Part shown: in pieces, positions 1-9,497 of the stretch
Layout: each line of letters opens with the position of its first letter
Position numbering within the stretch: the stretch's first letter is position 1
Origin: Mucilaginibacter paludis DSM 18603
Lineage (GTDB): Bacteria; Bacteroidota; Bacteroidia; Sphingobacteriales; Sphingobacteriaceae
Length of the DNA stretch: 64,000 nt
Assembly (NCBI RefSeq): GCF_000166195.2
Contig: NZ_CM001403.1
Span: forward strand, 4,978,432-5,042,431
Direction: 5' to 3'
Position numbers and translations under genes: made by a program
The notes under the pieces: generated by a model
What the model was told of the DNA's origin: nothing
The model's database searches: none
The model's input: the letters and a program-made list of their open reading frames with translations, nothing else

Positions 1-960
1 CAGGACAGCACAATCATTAAGTTGCCCCTTAGGTTGTTTGGCTTTTTTTCGGGCGTCTCCAACGCCCAGTCCAGTGTTTGTAATGCCCGGATTCAGTGTG
101 TTTACGATTTGATAACTGAAAGCTTTATTTATTTTACCATCGATTCTTATACTAAGAACGATCAGAAAGCCGCCCCCGAATTAACGATAGAAAACGGCGA
201 CCTTGTTATTCGGGACAGGGGGTATCTAACCCTTAAGGAAATCGAGAGGCATTGGACAGCAGAAGCGGACTGCATATACAGGCATCAGAGTAATATAGTG
301 CTTTTAGACAACCAAACAAAAGAAAGAATTAACCTGCTCACCGAATTAAAATCAAAAAAACAGCTTGATTTTGAGGTTACTTTAAATAATGAAAAAGGTA
401 CAAAAATCAGGATAGTCGCCTTGCCTGTAAGTGACGAAATTGCAAACAGGCGCAGGATGAAGGCTAAGAAAGAGGCCAAAAAGGAACCGGGTAAAGAGTG
501 CCTGGCTCTGATGTCATGGTCCATTTTTATGACTACCATTTCCAGACAGGACGCAAATTATAACTTTCTTTTCAAAGTATATAGCCTGAGGTGGCGGATT
601 GAAATCATATTCAAATCCTGGAAAAGTAACATGGAGTTTTCTAAGATCCATAATGTTTCGAAAAAACAACTATTACTTATCCTTTATGCGAGATTTATCA
701 TGATCATCATTTACATCCAGTATATCTTTTCGCCTGCCAGAATGATCATCAAAAAACATCAGAAAAGGGGCTTGAGTATGATAAAAGTAGTCCGGTATCT
801 CATAAAAAATGCCTCTAAAATAATACAGGTCGTTAAAGCCATAGAAAGTTATAAGGGCAAGATAGGATATCATCTAATTGCTTTAGCCAGGTACTGCTCC
901 TACGATAAAAGAGTCAGACCCAATTTTGAACAGGATTTCGATATTGCCTTTTTACCTTAG
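1..960 (+). CDS. IS4-family transposase, 5' end outside window
   Basis: The reading frame is open to the first base of the window, so the N-terminus is missing. It begins Q-D-S-T, which fits the first catalytic Asp of the DDE triad. The second Asp lies in VIRDRGY and the Glu lies in the IS4 signature YxxRWxIExxFKxxK (seen as YSLRWRIEIIFKSWKS). The protein cuts and rejoins DNA to move its insertion sequence. Only about 37 bp separate its stop from the stop of the convergent VWA gene, so the right end of the element must lie there or just inside that gene. The left end is not visible, so terminal repeats cannot be matched and completeness cannot be judged. Confidence 0.85.
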   Translation, partial: QDSTIIKLPLRLFGFFSGVSNAQSSVCNARIQCVYDLITESFIYFTIDSYTKNDQKAAPELTIENGDLVIRDRGYLTLKEIERHWTAEADCIYRHQSNIVLLDNQTKERINLLTELKSKKQLDFEVTLNNEKGTKIRIVALPVSDEIANRRRMKAKKEAKKEPGKECLALMSWSIFMTTISRQDANYNFLFKVYSLRWRIEIIFKSWKSNMEFSKIHNVSKKQLLLILYARFIMIIIYIQYIFSPARMIIKKHQKRGLSMIKVVRYLIKNASKIIQVVKAIESYKGKIGYHLIALARYCSYDKRVRPNFEQDFDIAFLP

Positions 961-997
961 GTTGACGCATATGCCTGTCGGGAGAGATTAGAGGGGG

Positions 998-3097
998 CTA
1001 AACCTCTCCATTCCTTTTCCTCATAAACCACTCCAAACTCAATAAGCCCGCTATCAATACAAACACCCATTTCTCGTCTACCAGATCGCGGTAAGTTTTA
1101 TCATCGTAAACAATGGTTTTGATATTCTCATTTTTGCGAATGAGTGAAGATAATTGGTCCGCTTGAGATGGCATGAGCATCTGGCCGCCGTTTTCTTTGG
1201 CGAGCGAGTAAAGTAATTGATGGTCGGCAGCGCTCTCGCGGGTTTCCGCGTTTAATGGTTTAATGGCGAGTTGCCCCGTGGTTGTAAGATTTTTATCGCC
1301 TAATTTGGTGCTGGCGGAATAGCTGTATTCGCCAATAGGCAAAGTGCCCGCATCCAACTGGTAGCTTCGCCCGTTGCGGGAGAAGAGGAAGCTGTAAGTT
1401 TTACCGGCTTTATTTTTTAGGTCGATTTTTACATCCGGCGTATTAACCAATTCGAGGGATTCGTTGTACAGTTCGGCATTTAAAATTACCTCTTCACTCT
1501 CATCAAATGCATTTTTGGCCGGGTAAACCCTAAAACGGCTATGGATGCCTTTGGCTGTGAGGTACTGTACCGATTGACTTAATAATTCATCAACGGCCTT
1601 ATGGTTGCCATTGACAGCAAACTCGGCCAGTCGCCATTTCCATAGGCCTTCGCCGGTAAGTACAGCCATTCGTATACCAGCATCTTCGCCGAAGGCAAGC
1701 AGTGGGTATGATGTTTCCACATTACCTATTTTTTGTTTCAGTAAAACCGATTGTGCGGATGGCGCGCTATAATTACCAAATGGGGCCAATAGCGGCGGCA
1801 ACAAACTTAATTCATGCCGGGTGGAATCAGATAGGGTGAACGCCGAAAATCCGGATACCGGGTTTGCAAATACTTCCTGTACATCCTGGCGGCCAGCATT
1901 AATTTGAATGATTTTTTGTAAGCGGTTAACCGCTTGCAGGTCAGACTGGGCGCCTACGATATACCAAAGCGGTATTTTTAATTTGCCCAACTGATTTGCC
2001 AACGATGATGGCATGGTAAACCCGGACGCCGGGAGCTGATATAAAATAACCACGCTATAAGTGCTTAACTTTGTCAGATCAGCATCCGATACCTGGCTTG
2101 TTTTTAACTCATAGTTGCGGTTATTCTCCAGCGATAAGCGGATAGCGCCAATATCCGGGTGGGGGCCGTTATAAAGCAATAATATTTTTTGTTTAGTATC
2201 CAGTACCTCCACATAAATGGTTTCCATATTATTGGCCGTGGATATTTCGTTAGCGATGGGTTGCAGGCTAACGGTGAATTGATGTACACCTTTTTTATCA
2301 GCATGTAACTTTAAAGTAATTGCCCGCCGGAAGTTATTACTGGGTATAGCGATGGTTTGGTTGGATACCGGCCTGCCATCTTCGGCAACATTCATCCGGA
2401 TGTTTTCGCCTTTACTTTGGTAGGCCCCCGTTAAAACCTCAATCTCAAAATCGTTACCTAAAAATGCGGTTTTATTATAATTAACGTTACCTATTACCAA
2501 ATCGCGCTTGGGTATGGTATCGCCAAGTGCTATGGTATAAATATTGGTTTTTAAACGGTGAGCCAGATATTGCGGACTGCTGCCTTTATTGTATAAACCA
2601 TCGGTAGCTAAGATGAGGGCGCCAATATTTTGATTGCCAAAACGATCTGTTAAGTCGCGAAAAACAGCCGAAATATCAGTTTGTTTGCCATCAAATTTAG
2701 CAGACAAGTTATCTTTCAGGTTGTTTGAAAAATGAAACTCCCGCACATCGTAATCATTACCCAGTGATTTTCTTAATTCGCCAAGCTTATTGATAAAGCC
2801 GGATGGATCAAAAGTTTGCGGTTTAAAGAGTGTGATAGATGATGAATTGTCCTGGGCAATCAGTATCAATGGTTTTTCGGGCCTGCTGCTTACCGTTTTT
2901 ACCATGGGCGATAATAACAATAAAGCAATAGCCGCCACAACTATCAGGCGTATGGCACCCAAAATATAGCGCCATGGGTTGGTAAGTTGATTGGGACTGC
3001 GGTATAACAACCAGGCATACAAAATCCCGAGGGCCAGGCAGGCCAGCGCCCACCAGCCCGAAACCGGGCCCCAGCTTATAGAAAACAAAAACAGCAT
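998..3097 (-). CDS. VWA-domain inner-membrane protein
   Basis: A 699-residue protein with two hydrophobic helices near the N-terminus (about residues 7-25 and 43-63), then a von Willebrand A-like domain with a MIDAS-type DNSSS motif near residue 83 and a TDG motif further on, a long periplasmic beta-rich region, and one C-terminal membrane helix (about 676-692) followed by a basic tail. This resembles the large VWA membrane proteins common in Bacteroidota, whose exact role is not established. It lies downstream of fabG on the same strand. Its ATG falls inside the 3' arm of a hairpin (3087-3122). Convergent with the transposase. Family assignment is by motif only. Confidence 0.75.
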   Translation of the reverse strand: MLFLFSISWGPVSGWWALACLALGILYAWLLYRSPNQLTNPWRYILGAIRLIVVAAIALLLLSPMVKTVSSRPEKPLILIAQDNSSSITLFKPQTFDPSGFINKLGELRKSLGNDYDVREFHFSNNLKDNLSAKFDGKQTDISAVFRDLTDRFGNQNIGALILATDGLYNKGSSPQYLAHRLKTNIYTIALGDTIPKRDLVIGNVNYNKTAFLGNDFEIEVLTGAYQSKGENIRMNVAEDGRPVSNQTIAIPSNNFRRAITLKLHADKKGVHQFTVSLQPIANEISTANNMETIYVEVLDTKQKILLLYNGPHPDIGAIRLSLENNRNYELKTSQVSDADLTKLSTYSVVILYQLPASGFTMPSSLANQLGKLKIPLWYIVGAQSDLQAVNRLQKIIQINAGRQDVQEVFANPVSGFSAFTLSDSTRHELSLLPPLLAPFGNYSAPSAQSVLLKQKIGNVETSYPLLAFGEDAGIRMAVLTGEGLWKWRLAEFAVNGNHKAVDELLSQSVQYLTAKGIHSRFRVYPAKNAFDESEEVILNAELYNESLELVNTPDVKIDLKNKAGKTYSFLFSRNGRSYQLDAGTLPIGEYSYSASTKLGDKNLTTTGQLAIKPLNAETRESAADHQLLYSLAKENGGQMLMPSQADQLSSLIRKNENIKTIVYDDKTYRDLVDEKWVFVLIAGLLSLEWFMRKRNGEV

Positions 3098-3122
3098 ATC
3101 GTTTTGTAAATATGCTGTTTTT
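3087..3122 (-). terminator. Terminator-like hairpin covering the VWA start codon
   Basis: On the minus strand an AAAAACAGCATA arm is followed by a 12-nt loop and the matching TATGCTGTTTTTG arm with more T residues after it. It is placed like an intrinsic terminator for fabG, but the ATG of the VWA gene (3095-3097) lies inside the 3' arm and the T-run encodes its first residues (MLFLF). It could therefore attenuate readthrough or hide the start codon. Confidence 0.55.
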
Positions 3123-3182
3123 TATTGAAGTATCTCAACGAGATGTTTTAGAAAATTTGATTACGCTATGCTTTCGAAGTTT

Positions 3183-3926
3183 TTAAAGCATACCTCCGTC
3201 AACCGGAATTACCTGGCCGGTGATGTAAGAAGCCATGTCTGATGCTAAGAAAACGCAGGCATTGGCCACGTCCTCAGGCTCGCCGCCACGTTTCAACGGT
3301 ATGCCAGCCTCCCAGCCCTCAACTACTTTAGGATCGAGTACATCAGTCATTTCAGTTTTAATAAAACCCGGGGCTACCACATTGGTACGGATATTACGTG
3401 AGCCAAGCTCCTTAGCAATTGATTTCGAAAAGCCGATAATACCAGCTTTTGATGCCGCGTAATTGCCTTGGCCAGCATTTCCCTGCACGCCTACTACAGA
3501 GCTTAAGTTAATAAATACACCGTAGCGGTTCTTCATCATAATTTTAGATGCAACCTTGGTGGTGTTGAAAACCGATTTCAGGTTTACATTAATTACCTCA
3601 TCCCAGTTCTCTTCGGTCATGCGCATTAACAAACCATCTTTAGTAATGCCGGCGTTGTTCACTACGATATGTAAAGTACCAAAGTCGGCAACAATATCAG
3701 CTATGAGTTTCTCAGCCTCTTCAAATTTAGATGCATCCGATCGGTACCCTTTTACCTTGGTGCCAAAGTGTTGCAGTTCCTGCTCAAGGGCCAGCCCTTT
3801 TTCTACAGATGATAGGTAGGTAAAGGCAACATTGGCGCCATGTTCAGCAAATTTCTCAGCTATCTTGCGGCCTATGCCTTTGGATGCGCCGGTAATTAAC
3901 GCTGTTTTTCCTTCGAGTAATTTCAT
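3183..3926 (-). CDS. fabG: 3-oxoacyl-[ACP] reductase FabG
   Basis: Classical short-chain dehydrogenase of 247 residues, the usual FabG length. It has the Rossmann motif TGASKGIG at residues 12-19, NNAG at 90-93, and the catalytic Ser142/143, Tyr156 and Lys160 (YAASK). The C-terminus carries the FabG-like segment ITGQVIPVDGG. It reduces 3-oxoacyl-ACP with NADPH in fatty-acid elongation in the cytoplasm. It stands alone rather than in a fab cluster, so another SDR substrate is possible, but the close match over the whole length favours FabG. The next gene on the strand begins 85 bp downstream across a terminator-like hairpin. Confidence 0.88.
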   Translation of the reverse strand: MKLLEGKTALITGASKGIGRKIAEKFAEHGANVAFTYLSSVEKGLALEQELQHFGTKVKGYRSDASKFEEAEKLIADIVADFGTLHIVVNNAGITKDGLLMRMTEENWDEVINVNLKSVFNTTKVASKIMMKNRYGVFINLSSVVGVQGNAGQGNYAASKAGIIGFSKSIAKELGSRNIRTNVVAPGFIKTEMTDVLDPKVVEGWEAGIPLKRGGEPEDVANACVFLASDMASYITGQVIPVDGGML

Positions 3927-4143
3927 GAAAATATTTAGAATGTTATTGAGGGCGTGAAGTTAGAATTTTTTTCGGGCAGTTCATAGATTGAATTTTGATG
4001 GATGTATTAGGAGTGATTCTCTCCTATAAATTGTATTGTAGCAGCAAAGTGTCATGAAAAATGCCATAATGCATTATTTGCAATTCATCTTCTTTAGGTG
4101 TTAGAAATAATTTTCTTCTTAATTAAAAAAGCAAAATTCGCTA

Positions 4144-4170
4144 TTTGAAACTGACATGTTTGTATGTTTG
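4144..4170 (+). promoter_or_regulatory. Bacteroidota-type promoter of the susC operon
   Basis: TTTG (4144-4147) and TATGTTTG (4163-4170) match the Bacteroidota sigma-A elements TTTG and TAnnTTTG, 15 bp apart, a little short of the usual spacing. The interval between fabG and susC (3927-4248) is AT-rich and shows no gene. The TSS would be near 4177, leaving a leader of about 70 nt. Confidence 0.45.
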
Positions 4171-4248
4171 TAACAAATTTGTTGTTTTATACTAAAATGA
4201 AATGTATATTGCAACGTTTATATTATTAACTGACCTAATTAATTACGA

Positions 4249-7200
4249 ATGAAAAAAAACGTACTTACTATTCTTCTTTTCGGCTTATTTGCACTCAACA
4301 GTGCATTTGCTCAAAGCAGAAAAATTACGGGTAAGGTTACCAGTGCTGATGATCATCAGCCCTTACCCGGTGTTTCTGTGAAAATCCAAGGCACAACACG
4401 CGGTACCCAAACAGATGGGCAAGGTGTTTATAACATTGACGCTCCTGCCGATGTTAAAAGCTTGGTATTTACCTATATTGGCTTTACCAGCCAAACTGTT
4501 GCCGTTAATGGCCGCACGACTATTGATGTAGTTTTGGCTACCGACGCAAAACAGTTGGGTGAGGTTGTAGTTACAGCTTTAGGCCTTGAAAAAGATAAGC
4601 GCTCCATCAACTACACTACCCAACAAATTAGCGGCGCTGAGATTTCTGACAAAGGTGAGCCAAGTGTTCTTAATGCTTTGCAAGGTAAAGTATCGGGAGT
4701 TCAAATTACCGGTGCCAGTGGTGGCGCAGGTGCCTCAACCAATATCAATATCCGGGGTATTTCGTCTTTTACAGGTAATAATCAACCTTTATTTGTGATT
4801 GACGGTGTTACCATAAGTAATGATGTGGATAGGACCAATGGCGGTTCGCTGGGTACTTTAGGAGACAATCAGCCTTCAAACCGGGCTTTGGATATTAATC
4901 CGGATAATATCGAATCCATTACGATATTAAAAGGAGGTGCTGCGGCCGCATTATACGGATCAAGAGCTGGGCAGGGTGTTGTGGTGATTACAACAAAAAA
5001 GGGTTTGACTAATAAAAAATCGGAAATTACTATCACCTCTTCTCTCGACAGGCAAAAGGCCTATGGTTTGATGGACTTACAAAATGACTACGGGCAGGGC
5101 TCTCTTGGCGTTTACAATCCTGCGAGTGCTAATTCATGGGGCCCTAAATTTGGCTCTACACCTTCAGTTATTAATGGTTTAATAGATGCAAGTGGTAACA
5201 CCGTGCCTTATAAGGCCTATCCTAATAACATTAAAAATTATTTTAACACAGGGTTTATAGCTAACAACTCGGTTAGTATTGCCAACGGTACTAAAGACCA
5301 AAATGTTTTTTTATCGGCCGGAAACACCCGTCAAGATGGTATTCTGCCCAACACTAACCTGAATCGGACAAACGTCTTAATGAATTTTAACTCTGTATTG
5401 GCTAATAAATTGCGATATGGAGCATCAGGAGGCTATACAGCTACACATACTCAAGGTGTTTTAGGTGGCAATGGCAGTAGTGCTGTGGGATCGTTGGTTA
5501 ATATTCCTCGCAGTTATGATTTACAAGGACTACCCTATATTGATCCTGTAACAGGAGCTAATGTTTTCTTTTTGTCCGGAACCGATAATCCTTATTTTGA
5601 TGCCTATCAAAATCCGCTTATAAGCGATGTTAGCCGTTTTACAGGTAATGTGAACGCTGCTTATGATATAGCTCCATGGTTAACCGTAAGCTATAAGTTA
5701 GGTTTGGATACCTATACAGACAGAAGAAAACAAATTTTTGCAAAAACATCAGCACGCGTTCCTAATGGGCAGGTTTTGCAGGATATGTTTTATCGCCAGG
5801 AGATAAATAGTGATCTGATAATCACCGCAAAAAAGAAAGACTTCTTTATCAAGAATTTTAATGCATCAGCATTATTGGGACAAAATTTAAATCAGCGTAA
5901 GTACGAAAATACAACGCTTCAGGCAGATAACTTAACATTGCCCGGTTTTTACAATGTTAGTAACGGTACAACTTTAACTAACGGTAGCCAGGAAAATAGT
6001 ACAATCAGGAGATTGCTTGGTTTCTATACTCAATTGAGCTTTGATTATGATAATTACCTGTTTTTAGAATTGACAGGTCGCGCAGATAAATCATCTACAT
6101 TGCCTGTAAACAGTAATACTTATTTTTATCCGGGTGCAAGTATTGGATTCGTCTTTACAGACGCTTTTAAAATACAATCTAAAATATTGTCATATGGTAA
6201 GTTGAAAGCCAGTGTTGCCAAAGTTGGGAACGACGCAAACCCATATAGTCTACAGGCCGTTTATGTTGTCCCTACGTATGGTAATAACGTTGCTGGCGAT
6301 AATTTCCCTTTTACGGTAGGTGGTGCAACTTATTCAGGATTTACGCAGAGTGCAACGTTAAGAGATGCTTCTTTAAAGCCTGAATTTATTACGTCATATG
6401 AATTTGGTGCTAACCTTGGTTTCCTGAATAACCGGATAAACTTGGACGTTACTTATTTTCACTCAAAGACCACTAATAATATTTTATCGTTAGCCATTCC
6501 TACGTCAACAGGCTATAACTCTTATTATACCAATTCTGGATCATTGAGTAATCGTGGTATAGAAGTATTATTAACCGGTACTCCGATAAAATCCCCCAAT
6601 TTTAGTTGGGATGTCAATTTTAATTTTACAAGAATCAGGAACAAAGTTGAGTCGATTGCGCAAGGTTTAACCAGCTTCCCAATACCGGGGAGCGCTTTTA
6701 CAGGTAGCATACCATCTATTGTAATTGACCAGCCTTATGGTGTTATTGTTGGTAGCACTAACCTTAAAACAGCTGATGGTCAATTTGTTATTAACCCTGC
6801 CACCGGTACTTTTACTGCTGGTCCTGCAGGGCAGGTACTTGCCAACCCTAATCCGAATTTTACATCAGGGTTTAACAATACTTTTACTTACAAAGGAGTG
6901 CATTTATCGTTCTTGATTGATATGCAGCAAGGCGGTGATATCGTATCATTTACAGCGGCGTTTAACAGATCAAGGGGCGCTGCAAAAGAAACAGCCGTCG
7001 ATCGTGAGTTGCCACATATTATTCCTGGTGTTATTCAAAATGCCGATGGCTCTTATCGTCAAAACAATATCCAGATATCTGCCCAAACTTACTGGCAGGC
7101 ATTCGGTTTGCAGAACGACAATAACGTATTTGACGCCACTGTATACAGATTCAGGGAGTTATCGTTAGGTTATAGCCTGCCTAAAAGTATTCTTAATAGA

Positions 7201-7377
7201 AGTCCATTTGGTAGCGTAACAATATCAATAATAGGCAGGAACTTATTTTATTATGCTCCTAACGCGCCGTTTGACCCCGAAGTTAACACTCAGGGTGCCG
7301 GTAACATCCGGGGCTTGGAACTGCAAAGTGCTCCAAATGCAAGAAGCTATGGATTTAACGTGAAACTAACACTTTAA
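4249..7377 (+). CDS. SusC/RagA-family TonB-dependent receptor
   Basis: A 1042-residue outer-membrane receptor. A signal peptide ends near ALNSAFA-Q, followed by a carboxypeptidase-regulatory-like beta domain (KITGKVTSAD to about residue 105), the segment LGEVVVTALG, a plug domain with the SusC hallmarks NIRGISS and LFVIDG, then the 22-strand barrel ending in SYGFNVKLTL. It imports oligosaccharides or peptides through the outer membrane, driven by TonB, with the SusD partner as a lid. The SusD gene follows 28 bp downstream. No glycoside hydrolase or peptidase gene lies beside it, so the substrate cannot be inferred. Confidence 0.95.
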   Translation: MKKNVLTILLFGLFALNSAFAQSRKITGKVTSADDHQPLPGVSVKIQGTTRGTQTDGQGVYNIDAPADVKSLVFTYIGFTSQTVAVNGRTTIDVVLATDAKQLGEVVVTALGLEKDKRSINYTTQQISGAEISDKGEPSVLNALQGKVSGVQITGASGGAGASTNINIRGISSFTGNNQPLFVIDGVTISNDVDRTNGGSLGTLGDNQPSNRALDINPDNIESITILKGGAAAALYGSRAGQGVVVITTKKGLTNKKSEITITSSLDRQKAYGLMDLQNDYGQGSLGVYNPASANSWGPKFGSTPSVINGLIDASGNTVPYKAYPNNIKNYFNTGFIANNSVSIANGTKDQNVFLSAGNTRQDGILPNTNLNRTNVLMNFNSVLANKLRYGASGGYTATHTQGVLGGNGSSAVGSLVNIPRSYDLQGLPYIDPVTGANVFFLSGTDNPYFDAYQNPLISDVSRFTGNVNAAYDIAPWLTVSYKLGLDTYTDRRKQIFAKTSARVPNGQVLQDMFYRQEINSDLIITAKKKDFFIKNFNASALLGQNLNQRKYENTTLQADNLTLPGFYNVSNGTTLTNGSQENSTIRRLLGFYTQLSFDYDNYLFLELTGRADKSSTLPVNSNTYFYPGASIGFVFTDAFKIQSKILSYGKLKASVAKVGNDANPYSLQAVYVVPTYGNNVAGDNFPFTVGGATYSGFTQSATLRDASLKPEFITSYEFGANLGFLNNRINLDVTYFHSKTTNNILSLAIPTSTGYNSYYTNSGSLSNRGIEVLLTGTPIKSPNFSWDVNFNFTRIRNKVESIAQGLTSFPIPGSAFTGSIPSIVIDQPYGVIVGSTNLKTADGQFVINPATGTFTAGPAGQVLANPNPNFTSGFNNTFTYKGVHLSFLIDMQQGGDIVSFTAAFNRSRGAAKETAVDRELPHIIPGVIQNADGSYRQNNIQISAQTYWQAFGLQNDNNVFDATVYRFRELSLGYSLPKSILNRSPFGSVTISIIGRNLFYYAPNAPFDPEVNTQGAGNIRGLELQSAPNARSYGFNVKLTL

Positions 7378-7405
7378 TTAACAGCACTTAAACTAAAGAA
7401 ATCAA

Positions 7406-8866
7406 ATGAAAATAAAAGGAATAATAGGTATGATAGCAGCATCCGCAGTGATTGCTACTTCATGCAATAAATATGTAGACGTTAATCAAAATCCTAATTC
7501 GCCAACTACCGTATCTCCAACGGTGCAATTACCCAATACTGAGATAGCAATTGCATTTGCAAACTCTAACGATTTAGACCGGGCTACCGAGGTAATGATG
7601 CAGCATAATGCAAGTATTGCCAACCAGGTTGCCGGTTATGATATTTATAACCTACGCGGTAATTTTGATAACCAATGGGATTTTGAAATTTATAATGGTG
7701 CCGTTAGCTCTTGTGCTAATTTGATAAAGCAAACCCAGTCAACCAATTCGGCGTTTGCGGGTATTGCCAAAATTGAATTGGCTTATGCATTTTCCCTTGC
7801 TACCGATCTATGGGGCGATGTGCCTTATTCTCAAGCTGGACAGGGGTTAACATTTATTCAGCCCCGTTTTGATGCTCAACAGGATATTTACCAGGGTAAT
7901 ACCGCCTTAGGTATAACCAGTTTGTTTGATTTGGTAAAAAGTGGTATAGCCGATTTGAAGGCTAACACTGGTGCGCTTAAGCCCGGGAATGAGGATTTTG
8001 TTTATAAAGGTGATTTAACTAAATGGATAAGAGCCGGAAATACCATGTTGTTGAAATTTGCTATGCAAATTTCTAATGTCAATCCCACGCTGTCTCAATC
8101 AACAATTAGTGCCGTAATCGCAGATAATAATTACATCAATTCAACAAGTCAGGATTTGGAAGTACCGTTTGGCAGTTCAGTTGGTAATTACAACCCTTTG
8201 TATTCGTTCAATAATGTAAATCGTACAGGCGACCAAATGTTGAGCACCCGATTTCTTACATTGATGAACAACCTTAAAGATCCTCGTTTAGGTAAGTTTT
8301 ATACCAGTCCGAACGGTGTTTTTACGTCATTTGACAATGGTGCATCGGCAGCGATTGCTGCGCCGGCCGCCGCGACAAGATCTAAATATAATGTTTATCT
8401 AACCGGAGCAAGTGGTGAAGCGCCTATCAGGATTTTAACTAACTATCAGCGCGCATTTATCTTGGCCGAAGCAGCGCTTCTATATCCGTCATTAGGGTTA
8501 AATGCGCAGGCGCTATATGTAGAAGGGATTACCGCCTCTATGCTTAAAACAGGTATTGCCCAAGCTGACGTTACAGCATACTTAGCTGCCAACCCAACTG
8601 TGGCTACCTTGAGTGGTACTACTGATCAAATGAGAATCCAAATTATCACTCAAAAATATATCGCATTTACGGGCAATGGCATCGAAGCTTATAATGATTA
8701 TAGAAGAACCGGTTATCCAGCTTTAGCGCTTGCTTTAAATGCTCAGGGTGATGATCCGAATTCAATTCCTAAGCGTTTCCCTTACACCAACAACGAAATT
8801 CAACGTAATACTAACGTACCTAAGCCCCAGCCATTAACAAGCGTTAAGGTTTGGTGGGCTAAGTAA
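7406..8866 (+). CDS. SusD/RagB-like outer-membrane lipoprotein (SusD_2 type)
   Basis: A 486-residue lipoprotein. The signal peptide ends in ATS-C-NKY, a lipobox that would anchor it on the outer membrane. The N-terminus (YVDVNQNPNSP) and the segments LATDLWGDVPYS and ILTNYQRAFILAEAALL are typical of the SusD-like_2 group with TPR-like helices. It binds ligand at the cell surface and delivers it to the SusC channel encoded just upstream. The C-terminus carries the conserved region GIEAYNDYRRTGYPAL. It is the second gene of a three-gene operon. Confidence 0.93.
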   Translation: MKIKGIIGMIAASAVIATSCNKYVDVNQNPNSPTTVSPTVQLPNTEIAIAFANSNDLDRATEVMMQHNASIANQVAGYDIYNLRGNFDNQWDFEIYNGAVSSCANLIKQTQSTNSAFAGIAKIELAYAFSLATDLWGDVPYSQAGQGLTFIQPRFDAQQDIYQGNTALGITSLFDLVKSGIADLKANTGALKPGNEDFVYKGDLTKWIRAGNTMLLKFAMQISNVNPTLSQSTISAVIADNNYINSTSQDLEVPFGSSVGNYNPLYSFNNVNRTGDQMLSTRFLTLMNNLKDPRLGKFYTSPNGVFTSFDNGASAAIAAPAAATRSKYNVYLTGASGEAPIRILTNYQRAFILAEAALLYPSLGLNAQALYVEGITASMLKTGIAQADVTAYLAANPTVATLSGTTDQMRIQIITQKYIAFTGNGIEAYNDYRRTGYPALALALNAQGDDPNSIPKRFPYTNNEIQRNTNVPKPQPLTSVKVWWAK

Positions 8867-8890
8867 ATAATGATTGTAATACAGAAAAAA

Positions 8891-9373
8891 ATGAAAAAGA
8901 AATTACCCTATTTTATAATTGGTTTGTTGGCACTTGTGACATTTAATTCGTGCAAAAAATCAGGATTTGTTCCGTTTACCGACAGCAGGCCAGCCATCGC
9001 AGTAACTGTTACCAATGCGCAGGATTATCGCCCTGATCCTACTATTTACGTTTCTAAGGCTGCAGGAACCATCACTATCCAGTTTGCCATACCCAGCTCA
9101 AGTGGCCGTACTATTAAGGAAATTACCCGCGTTTCACTTGGTACAACGCAAACGGCAGTACAAGGTACTACCGGGTTATATAACACTGCACCTATAGCGG
9201 GCAATGGCACAACCTCTATTACTTTTAACACCACGTTAACAGCGTTTACTGCAGGCGGCGGTACTGTGCCGGCGGTTAACGCAGAAGCTGCCAAGCGTTT
9301 TTATTTTTTGATTACGCTGGATGACGGAACAACCATCATTCCGGAACCAGTAAGAATTGTTCTTATTCCCTAA
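8891..9373 (+). CDS. Small lipoprotein of a SusCD operon, unknown function
   Basis: A secreted lipoprotein of about 160 residues: signal peptide MKKKLPYFIIGLLALVTFNS then Cys. An earlier ATG at 8870 would add seven residues before the basic MKKK start, which is less natural for a signal peptide. The mature part is rich in Thr, Ala and Val, looks like a beta-sandwich, and ends in a strand-rich segment (TIIPEPVRIVLIP). Third genes of SusCD operons often encode surface glycan-binding or accessory lipoproteins; that role is inferred from position only. The operon ends at a strong hairpin 20 bp downstream. Confidence 0.7.
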   Translation: MKKKLPYFIIGLLALVTFNSCKKSGFVPFTDSRPAIAVTVTNAQDYRPDPTIYVSKAAGTITIQFAIPSSSGRTIKEITRVSLGTTQTAVQGTTGLYNTAPIAGNGTTSITFNTTLTAFTAGGGTVPAVNAEAAKRFYFLITLDDGTTIIPEPVRIVLIP

Positions 9374-9392
9374 TCATAAAAATGGAAAGTTA

Positions 9393-9431
9393 AAGTCCGC
9401 CTTGATTTTGTTTCAAGGCGGACTTTTTTTT
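9393..9431 (+). terminator. Intrinsic terminator of the susCD operon
   Basis: Perfect 12-bp stem AAGTCCGCCTTG / CAAGGCGGACTT with a 9-nt loop and a run of T residues directly after the stem. Confidence 0.93.
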
Positions 9432-9468
9432 GACTCGTTTTTTTAGGTGTTTAAAATATAAAAATTAC

Positions 9469-9476
9469 TACTTTTG
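9469..9476 (+). promoter_or_regulatory. -7 promoter box of purH
   Basis: TACTTTTG fits TAnnTTTG and lies 21 bp before the purH ATG. No clear TTTG is seen at the -33 position. Confidence 0.5.
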
Positions 9477-9497
9477 CGGCTTCTTAAAACACATTAA

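Noticed and set aside
4249..9373. Full polysaccharide utilisation locus
   Set aside because: Only the SusC, SusD and a small lipoprotein are present; no CAZyme, sulfatase or regulator adjoins, so a substrate cannot be assigned.
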